From positions 1 through 64,000 of the forward strand of contig JAPOVP010000050.1 in assembly GCA_026708085.1 (NCBI GenBank): a stretch of 64,000 nucleotides of DNA. Reading direction: 5' to 3'. The translations under genes were made by a program, and so were the position numbers. Numbering within the stretch: the first letter of the stretch is position 1; every line of letters begins with the position of its first letter. This DNA comes from Caldilineaceae bacterium. Lineage in GTDB: Bacteria > Chloroflexota > Anaerolineae > Caldilineales > Caldilineaceae. The notes beneath the pieces are model-generated. The model worked only from the letters and a program-made list of their open reading frames with translations. It was not told where the DNA came from and did not search any database. Shown piece by piece: positions 26,897 through 35,408 of this stretch.

Positions 26897-27853
26897 ATGT
26901 CAACAATCGCAGAGAGACTGGAAGAAGACCGGACTATTCTCCTAGATGGCGCTACAGGTTCAGAGCTAGAGCGCAGAGGCGTGCCGATGAACAGCATCGC
27001 CTGGAGCGGCCTAGCGGTGGCAACCGATCCCGATGCGGTACGCAGGGTTCATCTTGACTATATTCGAGCGGGTGCGGAGATCATAATCACCAACACTTTT
27101 GCCACGGGGAGGAATATGTTGCGCCTCGCGGGAGAAGAGGACCGAACTGCCGACTTGAATCGTCAGGCTGCTCTCCTGGCGCTGCAGGCTCGAGAGGAAG
27201 CTGCGGAAGCAAAGGGCCAAGACAAGGACGGGTCTTGGCAAGTCGCGCCCGCTTCCGTTTGGGTGGCCGGTTCGATCTCTCCGATGTCGGGCGGCCTAGG
27301 AGACGAAGCGAAATCGTCCGCAGAGCTCATGCGGTCCGACTTCGAGGAGCAAGCGGGGCTGCTCGCCGAGTCAGGCGTAGATTTTCTCATTCTGGAAATG
27401 ATTCGGGACATCGACTTCGCTTGCGTTGCCCTCGAGGCTGCTCTGAACACGGGCCTGCCTGCTTGGGTGGGTTTCAGTTGCAAGGAGACTAACGACGGCG
27501 GCATCAATCTGGCGCCCACTCTAAACGAGGAGATTCCGCTGGCGAAAGGCGTAGCTGCAGTAATGTCAGAAGGGGGATCGCTTGCGGCGGTAATGCACAG
27601 TGACGTTGATGTCACCGGCCCGGCTCTGGACGCCGTCACGTCTGTTTGGGATGGTCCGACCGGTGCGTACCCGGAGAGCGGTTACTTCATTAGGCCAAAC
27701 TGGCAATTTGTGGACATTATACCGCCCGCCGACTTTACCGACCGTGCAGTGGAGTGGATCGGGATGGGGGCAAGCGCGGTGGGGGGATGTTGCGGAATCG
27801 GGCCGCAACACATTCTCGCCCTATCAGACCGGCTTTCTCAAGCCCCTGTTTAG
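26897..27853 (+). CDS. Homocysteine S-methyltransferase family protein
   Basis: 318 residues from ATG 26897. TILLDGATGSELERRGVP is the standard opening of the Pfam homocysteine S-methyltransferase barrel. ADIIITNTF-type block (AEIIITNTFATGRNML), FLILEMIRDIDFA and the zinc ligands in GFSCKE and the C-terminal GGCCGIGPQHI are all present. The family moves a methyl group to homocysteine or another thiol using a zinc-activated sulfur; the donor (S-methylmethionine, betaine or a methylated cofactor) is unknown. It is stand-alone, about 95 bases before two lipoprotein genes. Confidence 0.9.
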   Translation: MSTIAERLEEDRTILLDGATGSELERRGVPMNSIAWSGLAVATDPDAVRRVHLDYIRAGAEIIITNTFATGRNMLRLAGEEDRTADLNRQAALLALQAREEAAEAKGQDKDGSWQVAPASVWVAGSISPMSGGLGDEAKSSAELMRSDFEEQAGLLAESGVDFLILEMIRDIDFACVALEAALNTGLPAWVGFSCKETNDGGINLAPTLNEEIPLAKGVAAVMSEGGSLAAVMHSDVDVTGPALDAVTSVWDGPTGAYPESGYFIRPNWQFVDIIPPADFTDRAVEWIGMGASAVGGCCGIGPQHILALSDRLSQAPV

Positions 27854-27947
27854 ACTACATGTCTGCCTGGTAGATTCGTTTCACTGGGCCAATGTCCTTC
27901 ATTTCGAGTCATTTCCCTGCGGCGGCGACTATAGGGCGAAAAAGAGT

Positions 27948-29309
27948 ATGAATTCTTCCAGGACTTTCCAACCGATGGTCTTACGAGCCACATCCGTTCT
28001 CACACTGGTTGTACTCTGGGGACTCTTAGGCGGTTGCGGCCGTGAACCTGAGGAAGAGTTTCTGTTCGCTCCTGATAGTCCTCCTGTGACGCTCACCTAC
28101 GTTGCGCCCAGCAACTCTCTGTTCAGCGCGCCTGAGCAGGTCGCCATTGACCGGTTCCAGGAACTGGCGCCCAGCATAGAGGTCAATCGTCAGTCCTACC
28201 GCTTCAACGCAGGAGACTACCTCCTGGACGACCCTCCCCCTGATGTCTTGCTAATGTGGAACGGAGACCAACTGCGCGACGCGGCTGAACAAGGGCTTCT
28301 GGCCGACGTTTCGGAGGTCTGGACGGAGGGCAACCTTACGGAGGCTTACGGACGCCGATTCCGTGACATCAGTCGCTTTGACGGGACTTTGCGCTTAGTG
28401 CCTTCGGGCTTCAGCTGGGCGGGGATGTACTACAACAAGGAGATTTTCGACCGGTTTGGGCTGGAGCCCCCGACCACCTGGGATGAGTTTATCGGAATCT
28501 GCGACACGCTTCTTGCTAACGGGATAACGCCAATGTCGCTGGCAGGCCAGAATCCCTTTATCAGCATCTACTGGTTCGACTATCTGAACTTGCGATTGAA
28601 CGGCCCGGAGTTTCATCGCGACCTGATTTCAGGGCGCGTCAGCTTCCATGACCAGAGAGTAGCGGACGTGTGGGAACTGTGGAAAACGTTGTTGGACCGG
28701 GGTTATTTCGTTGAGAGGCCTGGGAGCACCTCGGAGATGAACAGCATGACGGCACTGATCCGGGGGGACGCAGACAGTCCTTTGACTTGGGAGAAGGCTG
28801 TGATGGCACTGGCGCCCCATTTCAGCCTCGCCGATTTGCCGCCCCTGTTTGCCAATGAACTCGACTTTTTTCAGTTTCCCCAGATCGACGAGACTGTGGC
28901 GACGGGAGAGGTCTCAATCGTGTTCGGCTATGTCGTCCCAGCCGGCGCGCTGAACCGTCTAGAGGCCAGCGCCTTTGTCGGCTATATGGGGTCTGCTGAA
29001 GCGCAGGAGCTGCAGCTCAAGCAGATTGGAGAGGACGATAGCAACATCGGCTATGTGCCGGTTCATCGGGACATTGACCGGGAGCTACTTTCAGCGGCAG
29101 CCTACAAAGGAGACTTGATCGTAAGCGAAGCCGATGAGATCAGCCCTCCAATGTTTCTCCTGCTTCCCGACAGCATGCGTGCGACTTTCAACCAGGTTCT
29201 GAGAAAACTGTTCCTGGCAACGAGCGATCCTCTGGACGTTGCCGAAATTCAGATCTTGCTGGAAGAAGGTCGCCAAAGAGCTATCCAGAACGGAGAGATT
29301 CGGCAGTAG
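27948..29309 (+). CDS. Extracellular solute-binding lipoprotein, family 1-like, copy 1
   Basis: 453 residues from ATG 27948. A hydrophobic signal ends in the lipobox LGGC with Cys30. The mature protein has an SBP_bac_1-like layout: PPVTLTYVAPSN, a PDVLLMWNGDQLRDAAEQGLL block, YYNKEIFDRFGLEPPTTWDEF and SLAGQNPF. These bind sugars or related solutes outside the membrane. No permease or ATPase gene accompanies it; instead a second paralogue of identical length follows 54 bases later. Ligand unknown. It may serve a distant transporter or act as a receptor. Confidence 0.88.
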   Translation: MNSSRTFQPMVLRATSVLTLVVLWGLLGGCGREPEEEFLFAPDSPPVTLTYVAPSNSLFSAPEQVAIDRFQELAPSIEVNRQSYRFNAGDYLLDDPPPDVLLMWNGDQLRDAAEQGLLADVSEVWTEGNLTEAYGRRFRDISRFDGTLRLVPSGFSWAGMYYNKEIFDRFGLEPPTTWDEFIGICDTLLANGITPMSLAGQNPFISIYWFDYLNLRLNGPEFHRDLISGRVSFHDQRVADVWELWKTLLDRGYFVERPGSTSEMNSMTALIRGDADSPLTWEKAVMALAPHFSLADLPPLFANELDFFQFPQIDETVATGEVSIVFGYVVPAGALNRLEASAFVGYMGSAEAQELQLKQIGEDDSNIGYVPVHRDIDRELLSAAAYKGDLIVSEADEISPPMFLLLPDSMRATFNQVLRKLFLATSDPLDVAEIQILLEEGRQRAIQNGEIRQ

Positions 29310-29363
29310 TGGTAACGAATGCGGTACTTGAACACGTTTGCCTCTCACAAGAGGAAAACAGAA

Positions 29364-30725
29364 ATGAGAAGGTCGAGGTTTTCAGTCCCCAACAACTGGC
29401 GATTTGGGTTCGCGCTTCTCTTGCTGGCTACGTGCGTTGTTCTGGGCGGTTGCAGCCGCGAACCTGAATACGATCTGCTTTTTGCGGAAGACAGCCCGCC
29501 GGTTACGCTAACCTTTATTTCCCCAAACTCACCACTCATATCCGAGCCGGAAGCTGTAGCGATTGAAAGGTTCACAGAGCTTGCGCCGGGCATCGAGATC
29601 GACCGGCAGACCTTCCAGCTCAGCTTGAGCGATTATCTTCTAGACACGCCACCTCCGGATGTAATCCTGTTGGTGGCCGGCAACGAGCTTGTCAATGCAG
29701 GCGATTCAGGCCTTCTGTCCGACCTCTCAGACGTCTGGCTGGAGGGCAACTTTGCGGAAGCGTACGGCCAGCCCTTTCAGGATCTCAGCCGCATTGACGG
29801 CGCGATTCGTTTTGTCCCGGCAGGCTTTACCTATACCGGGGTCTACTACAACAAGGAGGTTTTCGAACGCTACGGGCTGACTCCTCCTGCCAACTGGGAA
29901 GAGTTCGAACAGATCTGTGACACGCTGCTGACCTACGGCGAGACTCCGATGTCACTCGCAGGCCAGAATCCCTTCACAAGTGTTCTCTGGTTCGACTATC
30001 TGAATCTGAGACTGAACGGGCCCGACTTTCACCGCGACTTGATGGCCGGCCTCATTAGCTTCGAAGATGAGAGGGTTGGCCGCGTGTGGCAACTTTGGAT
30101 TTCGCTGCTGGATCGCGATTATTTCGTGGAGTCGCCGGGTAGCACGTCGGAACTCGCGAGCTTGACCGCGCTGATTCGCGGCGACGCACAGAGTCCGCTA
30201 AACCGCGAGAAGGCGGTAATGGCGCTGGCACCTCATTTCAGTCTAGCCCAGTTGCCACCGGCATTTGCGGGCGAACTGGGCTTCTTCCAGTTTCCCCAAA
30301 TGGATGCGAAGCTGCCCACCGGAGAGGTCTCAATCGCCTTCGGCTATGTCATCCCGGCAGGCGCTCCAAACCGTCCCCAGGCAGGCAAATTCGTCGGCTT
30401 CCTGGGCTCGGCTGAGGCACAGGAACTGCAGCTCAGGAGGATCGGAGAGGACGAGAGCAATGTCGGGTACGTTCCCGTCCATGGCGACTTCGACCGCAGT
30501 CTCTTATCGCCGACCGCAGCCAAAGGCGACCAGATTGTGCGCAGCTCTTCCAGCATAAGCCCGCCCATGCTACTGGTACTACCCAGTAGCATGGGCGGGC
30601 GTTTCGAACAGGTCTTAAGGCGCCTCTTCCCTGCGATTAGCAACCGTATCCAGGTGGCGGATATCCAGTCGATGCTGGAAGAAGCGCGTCAGACTGCGAT
30701 ACGGAACGGTGAATTCGGGCAATAG
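29364..30725 (+). CDS. Extracellular solute-binding lipoprotein, family 1-like, copy 2
   Basis: 453 residues from ATG 29364 with GAGG upstream. It aligns with the preceding gene product end to end without obvious gaps and is identical at well over half of positions, including lipobox GGC (Cys30), YYNKEVFERYGLTPPANWEEF and SLAGQNPF, so it arose by tandem duplication. Differences cluster in the ligand-facing middle part and in the PSSMGG segment near residue 405, which is encoded by one arm of a perfect inverted repeat. No transporter subunits are adjacent. Confidence 0.88.
   Translation: MRRSRFSVPNNWRFGFALLLLATCVVLGGCSREPEYDLLFAEDSPPVTLTFISPNSPLISEPEAVAIERFTELAPGIEIDRQTFQLSLSDYLLDTPPPDVILLVAGNELVNAGDSGLLSDLSDVWLEGNFAEAYGQPFQDLSRIDGAIRFVPAGFTYTGVYYNKEVFERYGLTPPANWEEFEQICDTLLTYGETPMSLAGQNPFTSVLWFDYLNLRLNGPDFHRDLMAGLISFEDERVGRVWQLWISLLDRDYFVESPGSTSELASLTALIRGDAQSPLNREKAVMALAPHFSLAQLPPAFAGELGFFQFPQMDAKLPTGEVSIAFGYVIPAGAPNRPQAGKFVGFLGSAEAQELQLRRIGEDESNVGYVPVHGDFDRSLLSPTAAKGDQIVRSSSSISPPMLLVLPSSMGGRFEQVLRRLFPAISNRIQVADIQSMLEEARQTAIRNGEFGQ
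30559..30600. repeat. Perfect 18-bp inverted repeat inside the copy-2 lipoprotein gene
   Basis: GCCCGCCCATGCTACTGG (30559-30576) is followed by a 6-base loop and its exact reverse complement (30583-30600). The reading frame continues through it and encodes SPPMLLVLPSSMGG. The corresponding segment of the sister gene (SPPMFLLLPDSMRA) does not form such a palindrome. Confidence 0.95.
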
Positions 30726-30788
30726 TCTTTGCGTGCAACCGACCAAGGTCCCAGGATTCAGATTTGGAGTGTATTCCCAACGAATGGT

Positions 30789-31568
30789 CTACGCGGCAAC
30801 CGGTTCACTGAGCACTGACTCTCTGATACCCGGCCATTCCCTCCAGATATCAGTGTAGCCAGCCTTTTCGTTGCCTTCCACTTCTTTGTGTCGAAGCCGG
30901 CAGATGACCGCCTGGCGCACGTTTGGCGATGCGTTGGGTCCGCCCGTATGGAACATCAGGTAGTGGGCAAGAATCAGATCGCCGGCCTCAGCGGTGACCA
31001 TCACCGGCCCCTCCGGAAGTGGAATATCGGGCCTGCCATTGGCCAATACTTCATGGCCATTTGCCTTGAAATACTCTTCGAAGGCACGGTGCGATTTGGG
31101 CCAGACCGTAAAGTTGCCGGCGTTTGTCTCCAGCAGGTCTTCCAGATATACGACTGCGAAGGCCGTAAATCCGCGATTGTAGTACCCTTTGGGCATGCCG
31201 TTGGTGCCACTGCCGATGCCGTCGATGTGGCCGCGCGGCTCCGGTGCGTCTTCCCCCAGGGGGAGCGGAAAACGGGGATAGGGCTTGGCTTGAACGATGG
31301 GAGCGACGTTGCCTTCGCCCATCAGTTCCTCGGCGATCTCAATGACAGGAGACTTGTTGAACAGATCCAGTATGACCGGCGCCCGCAGCAGTTCGGCGCA
31401 GAAGAAGGCGGATCGATTGTTATCCATATCTTCGCCGCCGAGCCCAATCTCGCCGATGGAGTGATTCACGGCGCGCAGCGCTTCGTTGATCAGTACTTTG
31501 GGCACGACGCCGCGTATTTTCACGTATCCGTCTTCATAGAACTGCCGCTTTTGAGCAAGAGTTAGCAT
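30789..31568 (-). CDS. Phytanoyl-CoA dioxygenase (PhyH) family protein, second copy type
   Basis: 259 residues from ATG 31568, six bases after AGGAGG. The iron ligands are His114-x-Asp116 (GHIDG) and distal His207 (LMFHTGGPN), with the 2-oxoglutarate Arg in NVRQAVICRLRH. The family uses Fe(II) and 2-oxoglutarate to hydroxylate small substrates. It is clearly different from the PhyH at 18804, so it is not a recent duplicate. It diverges from the SDR gene; both have readable promoters in the gap. Confidence 0.88.
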   Translation of the reverse strand: MLTLAQKRQFYEDGYVKIRGVVPKVLINEALRAVNHSIGEIGLGGEDMDNNRSAFFCAELLRAPVILDLFNKSPVIEIAEELMGEGNVAPIVQAKPYPRFPLPLGEDAPEPRGHIDGIGSGTNGMPKGYYNRGFTAFAVVYLEDLLETNAGNFTVWPKSHRAFEEYFKANGHEVLANGRPDIPLPEGPVMVTAEAGDLILAHYLMFHTGGPNASPNVRQAVICRLRHKEVEGNEKAGYTDIWREWPGIRESVLSEPVAA

Positions 31569-31610
31569 GGGTACCTCCTGATTTGAAAGGAAAGAACGGG
31601 AGTTTAGGAA

Positions 31611-31639
31611 ATCGTACACAAATTGAAGGCGTAGGTCAA
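31611..31639 (-). promoter_or_regulatory. Candidate sigma-70 promoter for PhyH gene
   Basis: Minus strand TTGACC (31639-31634), 17-base spacer, TACGAT (31616-31611). The leader is about 35 bases. Confidence 0.5.
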
Positions 31640-31714
31640 CCGGGCCGATGGTCAGGGCTTAAGAGCTCTCGGCGCTCAACGGACTCCTTTACCCGCTTCA
31701 TTCGAGCACCGAGA

Positions 31715-31743
31715 TTGCAGGCGTGAAGCGGCTGTAATATTAT
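31715..31743 (+). promoter_or_regulatory. Candidate sigma-70 promoter for SDR-cupin operon
   Basis: TTGCAG (31715-31720), 17-base spacer, TATTAT (31738-31743). A start point near 31750 argues against the GTG at 31755 and for a later start codon of the SDR. Confidence 0.45.
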
Positions 31744-31793
31744 GCCTTGAAAGTGTGACGACGCCAGAAGAGAATGTGAAGAGGGGACCGGCA

Positions 31794-32606
31794 GTGCAGG
31801 AGCGAGCCCCAGAACTTGAAAGCGCACTCAACTTTGCAGGCAAAGTTGCCGTAATCAGCGGCGGAGGGCGGGGAATCGGCGCGGGAATCTCTAAGCGTTT
31901 TGCTGAGGCAGGTGCGTCGGTTGTGGTCAGCTACGTGCAGGCGGAGGAGGCAGCTCAGGGAGTCGTCGAGCAGATTCTGGCGACCGGCGGGCAAGCGCGG
32001 GTCATCCAGGCCGACGTCTCGCGGGCAGAAGACGTGGAATGGCTGATTTCGCAGACGGTAGAGGCGTGCGGACGACTGGATGTGCTGGTCAACAACGCCG
32101 GTGTCTATCCACTGTCGCCTCTGCTGGAAATGGCTGACGACGAATGGGAGCAGGTGCTGGCGGCCAACCTGACCGGAACTCACAACTGTACACAGCGGGC
32201 TGCACGGGCGATGATCGAGTTGGCAGCAGGGCGCAATGACAGCGAGGGCAGCGGCTCCATCATAAACATCTCTTCGATTGAAGCCACCTCCACTGCCTTT
32301 GCGCACAGCCATTACACTGCTGCCAAAGCTGGGGTAGAGCAGTACACGAGAAACGCGGCCCTGGAGCTTGGAGAGGAAGGAATCAGAGTCAATGCGGTTG
32401 CACCGGGGCTCATCGATCGCCCTGGTTTGGCCCAAGCGTGGCCGGAAGGAGTGAGGCGCTGGCAAAGCCGCGTTCCGCTGGGGCGGCTCGGAACAGCTGA
32501 AGACATCGCTGACGCGTGCTTGTTCCTGGCCTCGCCCCTGGCCCGGTGGATTACCGGGGTTACGATTGCCGTTGACGGCGGCGTCCTGGTGGCACCGGCT
32601 TTCTAG
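31794..32606 (+). CDS. Short-chain dehydrogenase/reductase (SDR)
   Basis: 270 residues from GTG 31794, seven bases after GAGGGG; the frame stays open to a GTG at 31755, but that lies only about 5 bases from the predicted transcription start. Motifs are VISGGGRGIGAGIS (cofactor), NNAG, ISSIEA with the catalytic Ser, and Tyr-x3-Lys in HYTAAKAG. The C-terminus GVTIAVDGGVL is typical of FabG-like SDRs. It oxidises or reduces an alcohol/ketone with NAD(P)H; the substrate is unknown. The cupin gene starts 6 bases after its stop. Confidence 0.9.
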   Translation: MQERAPELESALNFAGKVAVISGGGRGIGAGISKRFAEAGASVVVSYVQAEEAAQGVVEQILATGGQARVIQADVSRAEDVEWLISQTVEACGRLDVLVNNAGVYPLSPLLEMADDEWEQVLAANLTGTHNCTQRAARAMIELAAGRNDSEGSGSIINISSIEATSTAFAHSHYTAAKAGVEQYTRNAALELGEEGIRVNAVAPGLIDRPGLAQAWPEGVRRWQSRVPLGRLGTAEDIADACLFLASPLARWITGVTIAVDGGVLVAPAF

Positions 32607-32612
32607 AAGACT

Positions 32613-33134
32613 ATGCGAACAATCAGCATTTCGCCGAGTGACGTTATCCGCCACTTCGACCTGAGGCCGCTACCGGTCGAGGGCGGCTTCTATCGCGTTT
32701 CCTACACAGGCAACCTGCAATTGCCTGCCAGTGTCCTGCCTCCCTCCATCAGTTCAGAACGGCCGGCCAAGTCTGTAATCTATTATCTTCTGACGGCAGA
32801 CACGAAGTCACGGTTGCATAGGTTAGAGATTGATGAGATGTGGCATTTTTATTTGGGTGATCAGGTTGATTTGTTTGTGTTCGGACCTGATGATGACTAC
32901 ACGAAAATAGAACTTGGTCATGCTGTCCTGGAGGGTAAGACCGTTCAGGCAGTTGTCCCCGCACGCAGCTGGTTCGGAGCACGTCTGCGGAGCGGCGGGA
33001 GCTGGGCGTTGATGGCCTGCTCCCTTGCCCCGGCATTCAGCGATGAGGACTTTTCTCTCCCCGGCGATGCAGACTTTACCTCGTTGCTGGCCCGCTACCC
33101 CGAGCAGCGGGAGATTCTCCACGAACTGCGCTGA
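32613..33134 (+). CDS. DUF985-type cupin protein
   Basis: 173 residues with the DUF985 pattern: HPVEGGFYR-like opening (LRPLPVEGGFYRVSYTG), SVIYYLLTADTKSRLHRLEIDEMWHFYLGD with cupin metal ligands (HRLEIDEMWH), then PARSWFGARL and SWALMACSLAPAF. Family members are small cupins of unknown function, sometimes likened to sugar isomerases or epimerases. It is tightly coupled to the SDR, so the pair may act on the same metabolite. A 44-base gap separates it from the VOC gene. Confidence 0.9.
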   Translation: MRTISISPSDVIRHFDLRPLPVEGGFYRVSYTGNLQLPASVLPPSISSERPAKSVIYYLLTADTKSRLHRLEIDEMWHFYLGDQVDLFVFGPDDDYTKIELGHAVLEGKTVQAVVPARSWFGARLRSGGSWALMACSLAPAFSDEDFSLPGDADFTSLLARYPEQREILHELR

Positions 33135-33178
33135 ACAGACGTCATCCACACCATTGCACCGAATAGGAGTTTTCGGCC

Positions 33179-33541
33179 ATGCGCCAGCTTGTTGAACTAG
33201 CTCTTTTTACGAAAGACGTTCCCTCACTTGTCGCATTTTATGAGAATCTTCTAGGCGGGCCACCGGCCTTCCGGTCCGATGGCATGGCCCTGTTCCAGTT
33301 AGACGGCGTGCATATTCTGATCCATCATCACCAACCGCCCCAACCTGGATACGAATCAGAACCGGACTGGCCCCCAAACGAGGACCACTTCGCTATCGCC
33401 GTGAAGTCGCTGGACAAGGAGTGGGCAGAGACATCCTTTGGCAGCGATCCTGGTTCGATCCAGCCGGCAACATACCCATGGGGTAGGTCAGCTTACACGC
33501 GCGATCCCGACGGTCGTTTAGTCGAAATACAGGAGACATGA
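33179..33541 (+). CDS. VOC-family (glyoxalase/bleomycin-resistance-like) protein
   Basis: 120 residues, the single-chain two-module size of VOC proteins. It starts LVELALFTKDVPSLVAFYENLLGGPPAFR and ends with the second module AYTRDPDGRLVEIQE, where Glu is a usual metal ligand; HILIHHHQPP supplies His residues. Such proteins bind a metal and a small molecule, or sequester drugs. AGGAG lies about 10 bases before the ATG. It probably ends the SDR-cupin transcription unit. Confidence 0.88.
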   Translation: MRQLVELALFTKDVPSLVAFYENLLGGPPAFRSDGMALFQLDGVHILIHHHQPPQPGYESEPDWPPNEDHFAIAVKSLDKEWAETSFGSDPGSIQPATYPWGRSAYTRDPDGRLVEIQET

Positions 33542-33768
33542 TCACCGCAGGGCACAAGATCAGGCACCTTCCCAACTAGCGCATTCGATGAGCAGATTCC
33601 CAGATTCATGCAGCGGGATGTAGGCTCGATTCGATGGCGCTACTGCCCCTGACCCCGGCAAGCCCAGGTCCAGCCTGGCAATGGCGACCGTGAACGACGA
33701 AGCAGATGCTAGTTTCAACTCCGGCAGTCTGCCTGACACAAACAGCACTTTTTGCAAACAGCGGATTC

Positions 33769-33784
33769 TGTGATAGATTTCACC
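33769..33784. promoter_or_regulatory. CRP/FNR-like palindrome
   Basis: TGTGATAGATTTCACC has the TGTGA-N6-TCAC layout of CRP-family sites, 74 bases before the tiny ORF. A chance match is possible. Confidence 0.2.
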
Positions 33785-33857
33785 CGAAGTCGTGCTACTC
33801 TACTTGCCGCGTTTGGCGGATTATGCTGCAAACGCAATCAGCGAAAGGAGGCTCCAT

Positions 33858-33920
33858 ATGAGAACGGTGAAAAAGAAAGAGATTGTGACGGGTATCTGCC
33901 TGCATGTGGAGCGCAGCTAG
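33858..33920 (+). CDS. Possible 19-residue peptide with strong ribosome site
   Basis: AAAGGAGG lies 6 bases before ATG; the ORF reads MRTVKKKEIVTGICLHVERS and stops. A one-base shift near 33911 would continue into a frame ending CGAQLADPVETLVEDSSSA at 33964, giving a 35-residue product with a CxxC pair. It could therefore be a leader peptide, a small protein, or a frameshifted small gene. No modifying enzyme is adjacent, so a RiPP assignment is not supported. Confidence 0.35.
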   Translation: MRTVKKKEIVTGICLHVERS

Positions 33921-34274
33921 CTGATCCGGTGGAAACGCTCGTGGAGGATTCCTCTTCTGCGTGAGCGATTAGAATCGATATCTGACTAGCCGACGAATTA
34001 CCTGCCCCTCAGTTTTGAGGCTGCCGGCGCTACCCCGCCCGCGGCCTTTTTTGATCCCTATCTGACCACTAAATTTCGGCCTGCAGCGGACCGTCTCTGC
34101 GGTCGTAGGCACATAGAGAACACAGGCCGCGCGCGAGAACGATTCGACGCGCCGTTGAGTCGGCCATTTTCGCCCCTCTCCGGAGGAGGGCCAAGCGAGT
34201 TTCGTGGCTATAGTTCGAGGCTTTGCGCCGAGAACAAGGACTGGACAAACAGTGAATTGCGAGAAAAAAGAGAT

Positions 34275-35372
34275 ATGGACAGTAAGGAGCAGTTTCGGCA
34301 GGACGAAGACGTTTCTTCTCAGGAATCGGAGATGGGGTGGGAGGAGGAAGAAGCGGAACTGGAGTATTTCGAAAGGAAGTTTCGGCTGGCCGAACCGACG
34401 TATCGAAACCCACGAATGCCAAAGAACGAACGAGAGCGATTCGAGATGCACCGCGCCGAGGTGCAGCAGGTGGCCGAAGTCGCGGACCTTGAAAGCGTTT
34501 GGGAGATCTCTTATACACCGGCTCGATTTGAGGGCGGGTTTCTCAGAACATCGTTAAGACCCTTCTATCAGGAGGACCAAATCGTTGACGTCATGGCACA
34601 GGTAAAGGGGGGGAAGGAGGCGAATGTCTACCGATGCAGAGCACACGAGTCGGTAGGAGTAGAATGGATCGCAGCCAAGGTATACCGTCCCCGCCAGTTT
34701 CGTAATCTGCGCAACGATGCCCTTTACAGGGAAGGGCGGGATCTTCTGACTGCGGAGGACGGGCGGCCACAGGCAGTTAAGCGGCGCGATAGTCGGACTG
34801 CCAGAGCGGTCAACAAGAAATCGGCCTTCGGAGTGCAGGTCCGCCATTTGTCCTGGCTCATGTACGAGTTTTCCGCACTGCAGACGCTCCATGAGGCCGG
34901 TGTCCCTGTCCCGAAACCATACGGAGTAGGGGAAAACGCGATTTTGATGGAATTCATCGGCGATGAACAGATGGCGGCGCCGACCCTGCATGAAACGCGT
35001 TTGGCGGACAGTGAAGCCGGCCCGCTGTTTGAGCGGACGCGCAGGAGCATCGCCGTCATGCTGGAGAAGGGCTATGTACATGGGGACCTGTCGGCGTTCA
35101 ACATCCTCTACTGGGAAGGCGAAATCAAGCTGATCGACTTTCCGCAGGTTGTCGACATTCAGGCGAATCGCAGCGCGCGGGACGTCCTGACCAGGGACGT
35201 GGAGCGTGTTTGCCAGTACTTCAGCCGCTATGGAATCCGGCAAAGCCCCAACCGGTTGGCGGAGGAACTTTGGGAACGATACGCCGCGCCGGACCCCGAC
35301 GATCTGGCCGCTGACCTGTCAAGTATCATGAAAGAAGAATTCGGCGAGGAAATCGAGGACGAAGAGGAGTAG
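34275..35372 (+). CDS. RIO-type atypical protein kinase
   Basis: 365 residues from ATG 34275. KGGKEANVYR (111-120) is the RIO nucleotide loop, AAKVYR contains the ATP Lys135, VHGDLSAFNILYW has the catalytic Asp271 and Asn276, and LIDFPQVVD supplies the metal Asp288. This matches RIO1-like kinases, which are universal in archaea and eukaryotes as ribosome-assembly factors and patchy in bacteria. An acidic coiled N-terminal extension (residues 1-70) and an acidic C-terminal tail (EEIEDEEE) flank the kinase. The bacterial role is unknown; rRNA maturation is a family-based guess. No operon partner is close. Confidence 0.9.
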   Translation: MDSKEQFRQDEDVSSQESEMGWEEEEAELEYFERKFRLAEPTYRNPRMPKNERERFEMHRAEVQQVAEVADLESVWEISYTPARFEGGFLRTSLRPFYQEDQIVDVMAQVKGGKEANVYRCRAHESVGVEWIAAKVYRPRQFRNLRNDALYREGRDLLTAEDGRPQAVKRRDSRTARAVNKKSAFGVQVRHLSWLMYEFSALQTLHEAGVPVPKPYGVGENAILMEFIGDEQMAAPTLHETRLADSEAGPLFERTRRSIAVMLEKGYVHGDLSAFNILYWEGEIKLIDFPQVVDIQANRSARDVLTRDVERVCQYFSRYGIRQSPNRLAEELWERYAAPDPDDLAADLSSIMKEEFGEEIEDEEE

Positions 35373-35408
35373 GTCCTACACAAGGTAGCTCAATGCAAGG
35401 TCCCTGGG

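Larger units (their letters stand above)
33542..34274. other. 733-base gap with one tiny ORF
   Basis: Between the VOC and RIO-kinase genes. It holds a CRP-like palindrome (TGTGA-N6-TCACC, 33769-33784), a strong ribosome site (AAAGGAGG, 33844-33851) with a 19-codon ORF, and a CG-rich stretch near 34019-34050 ending in TTTTTT without a well-paired stem. Longer ORFs here lack coding character. Confidence 0.5.
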
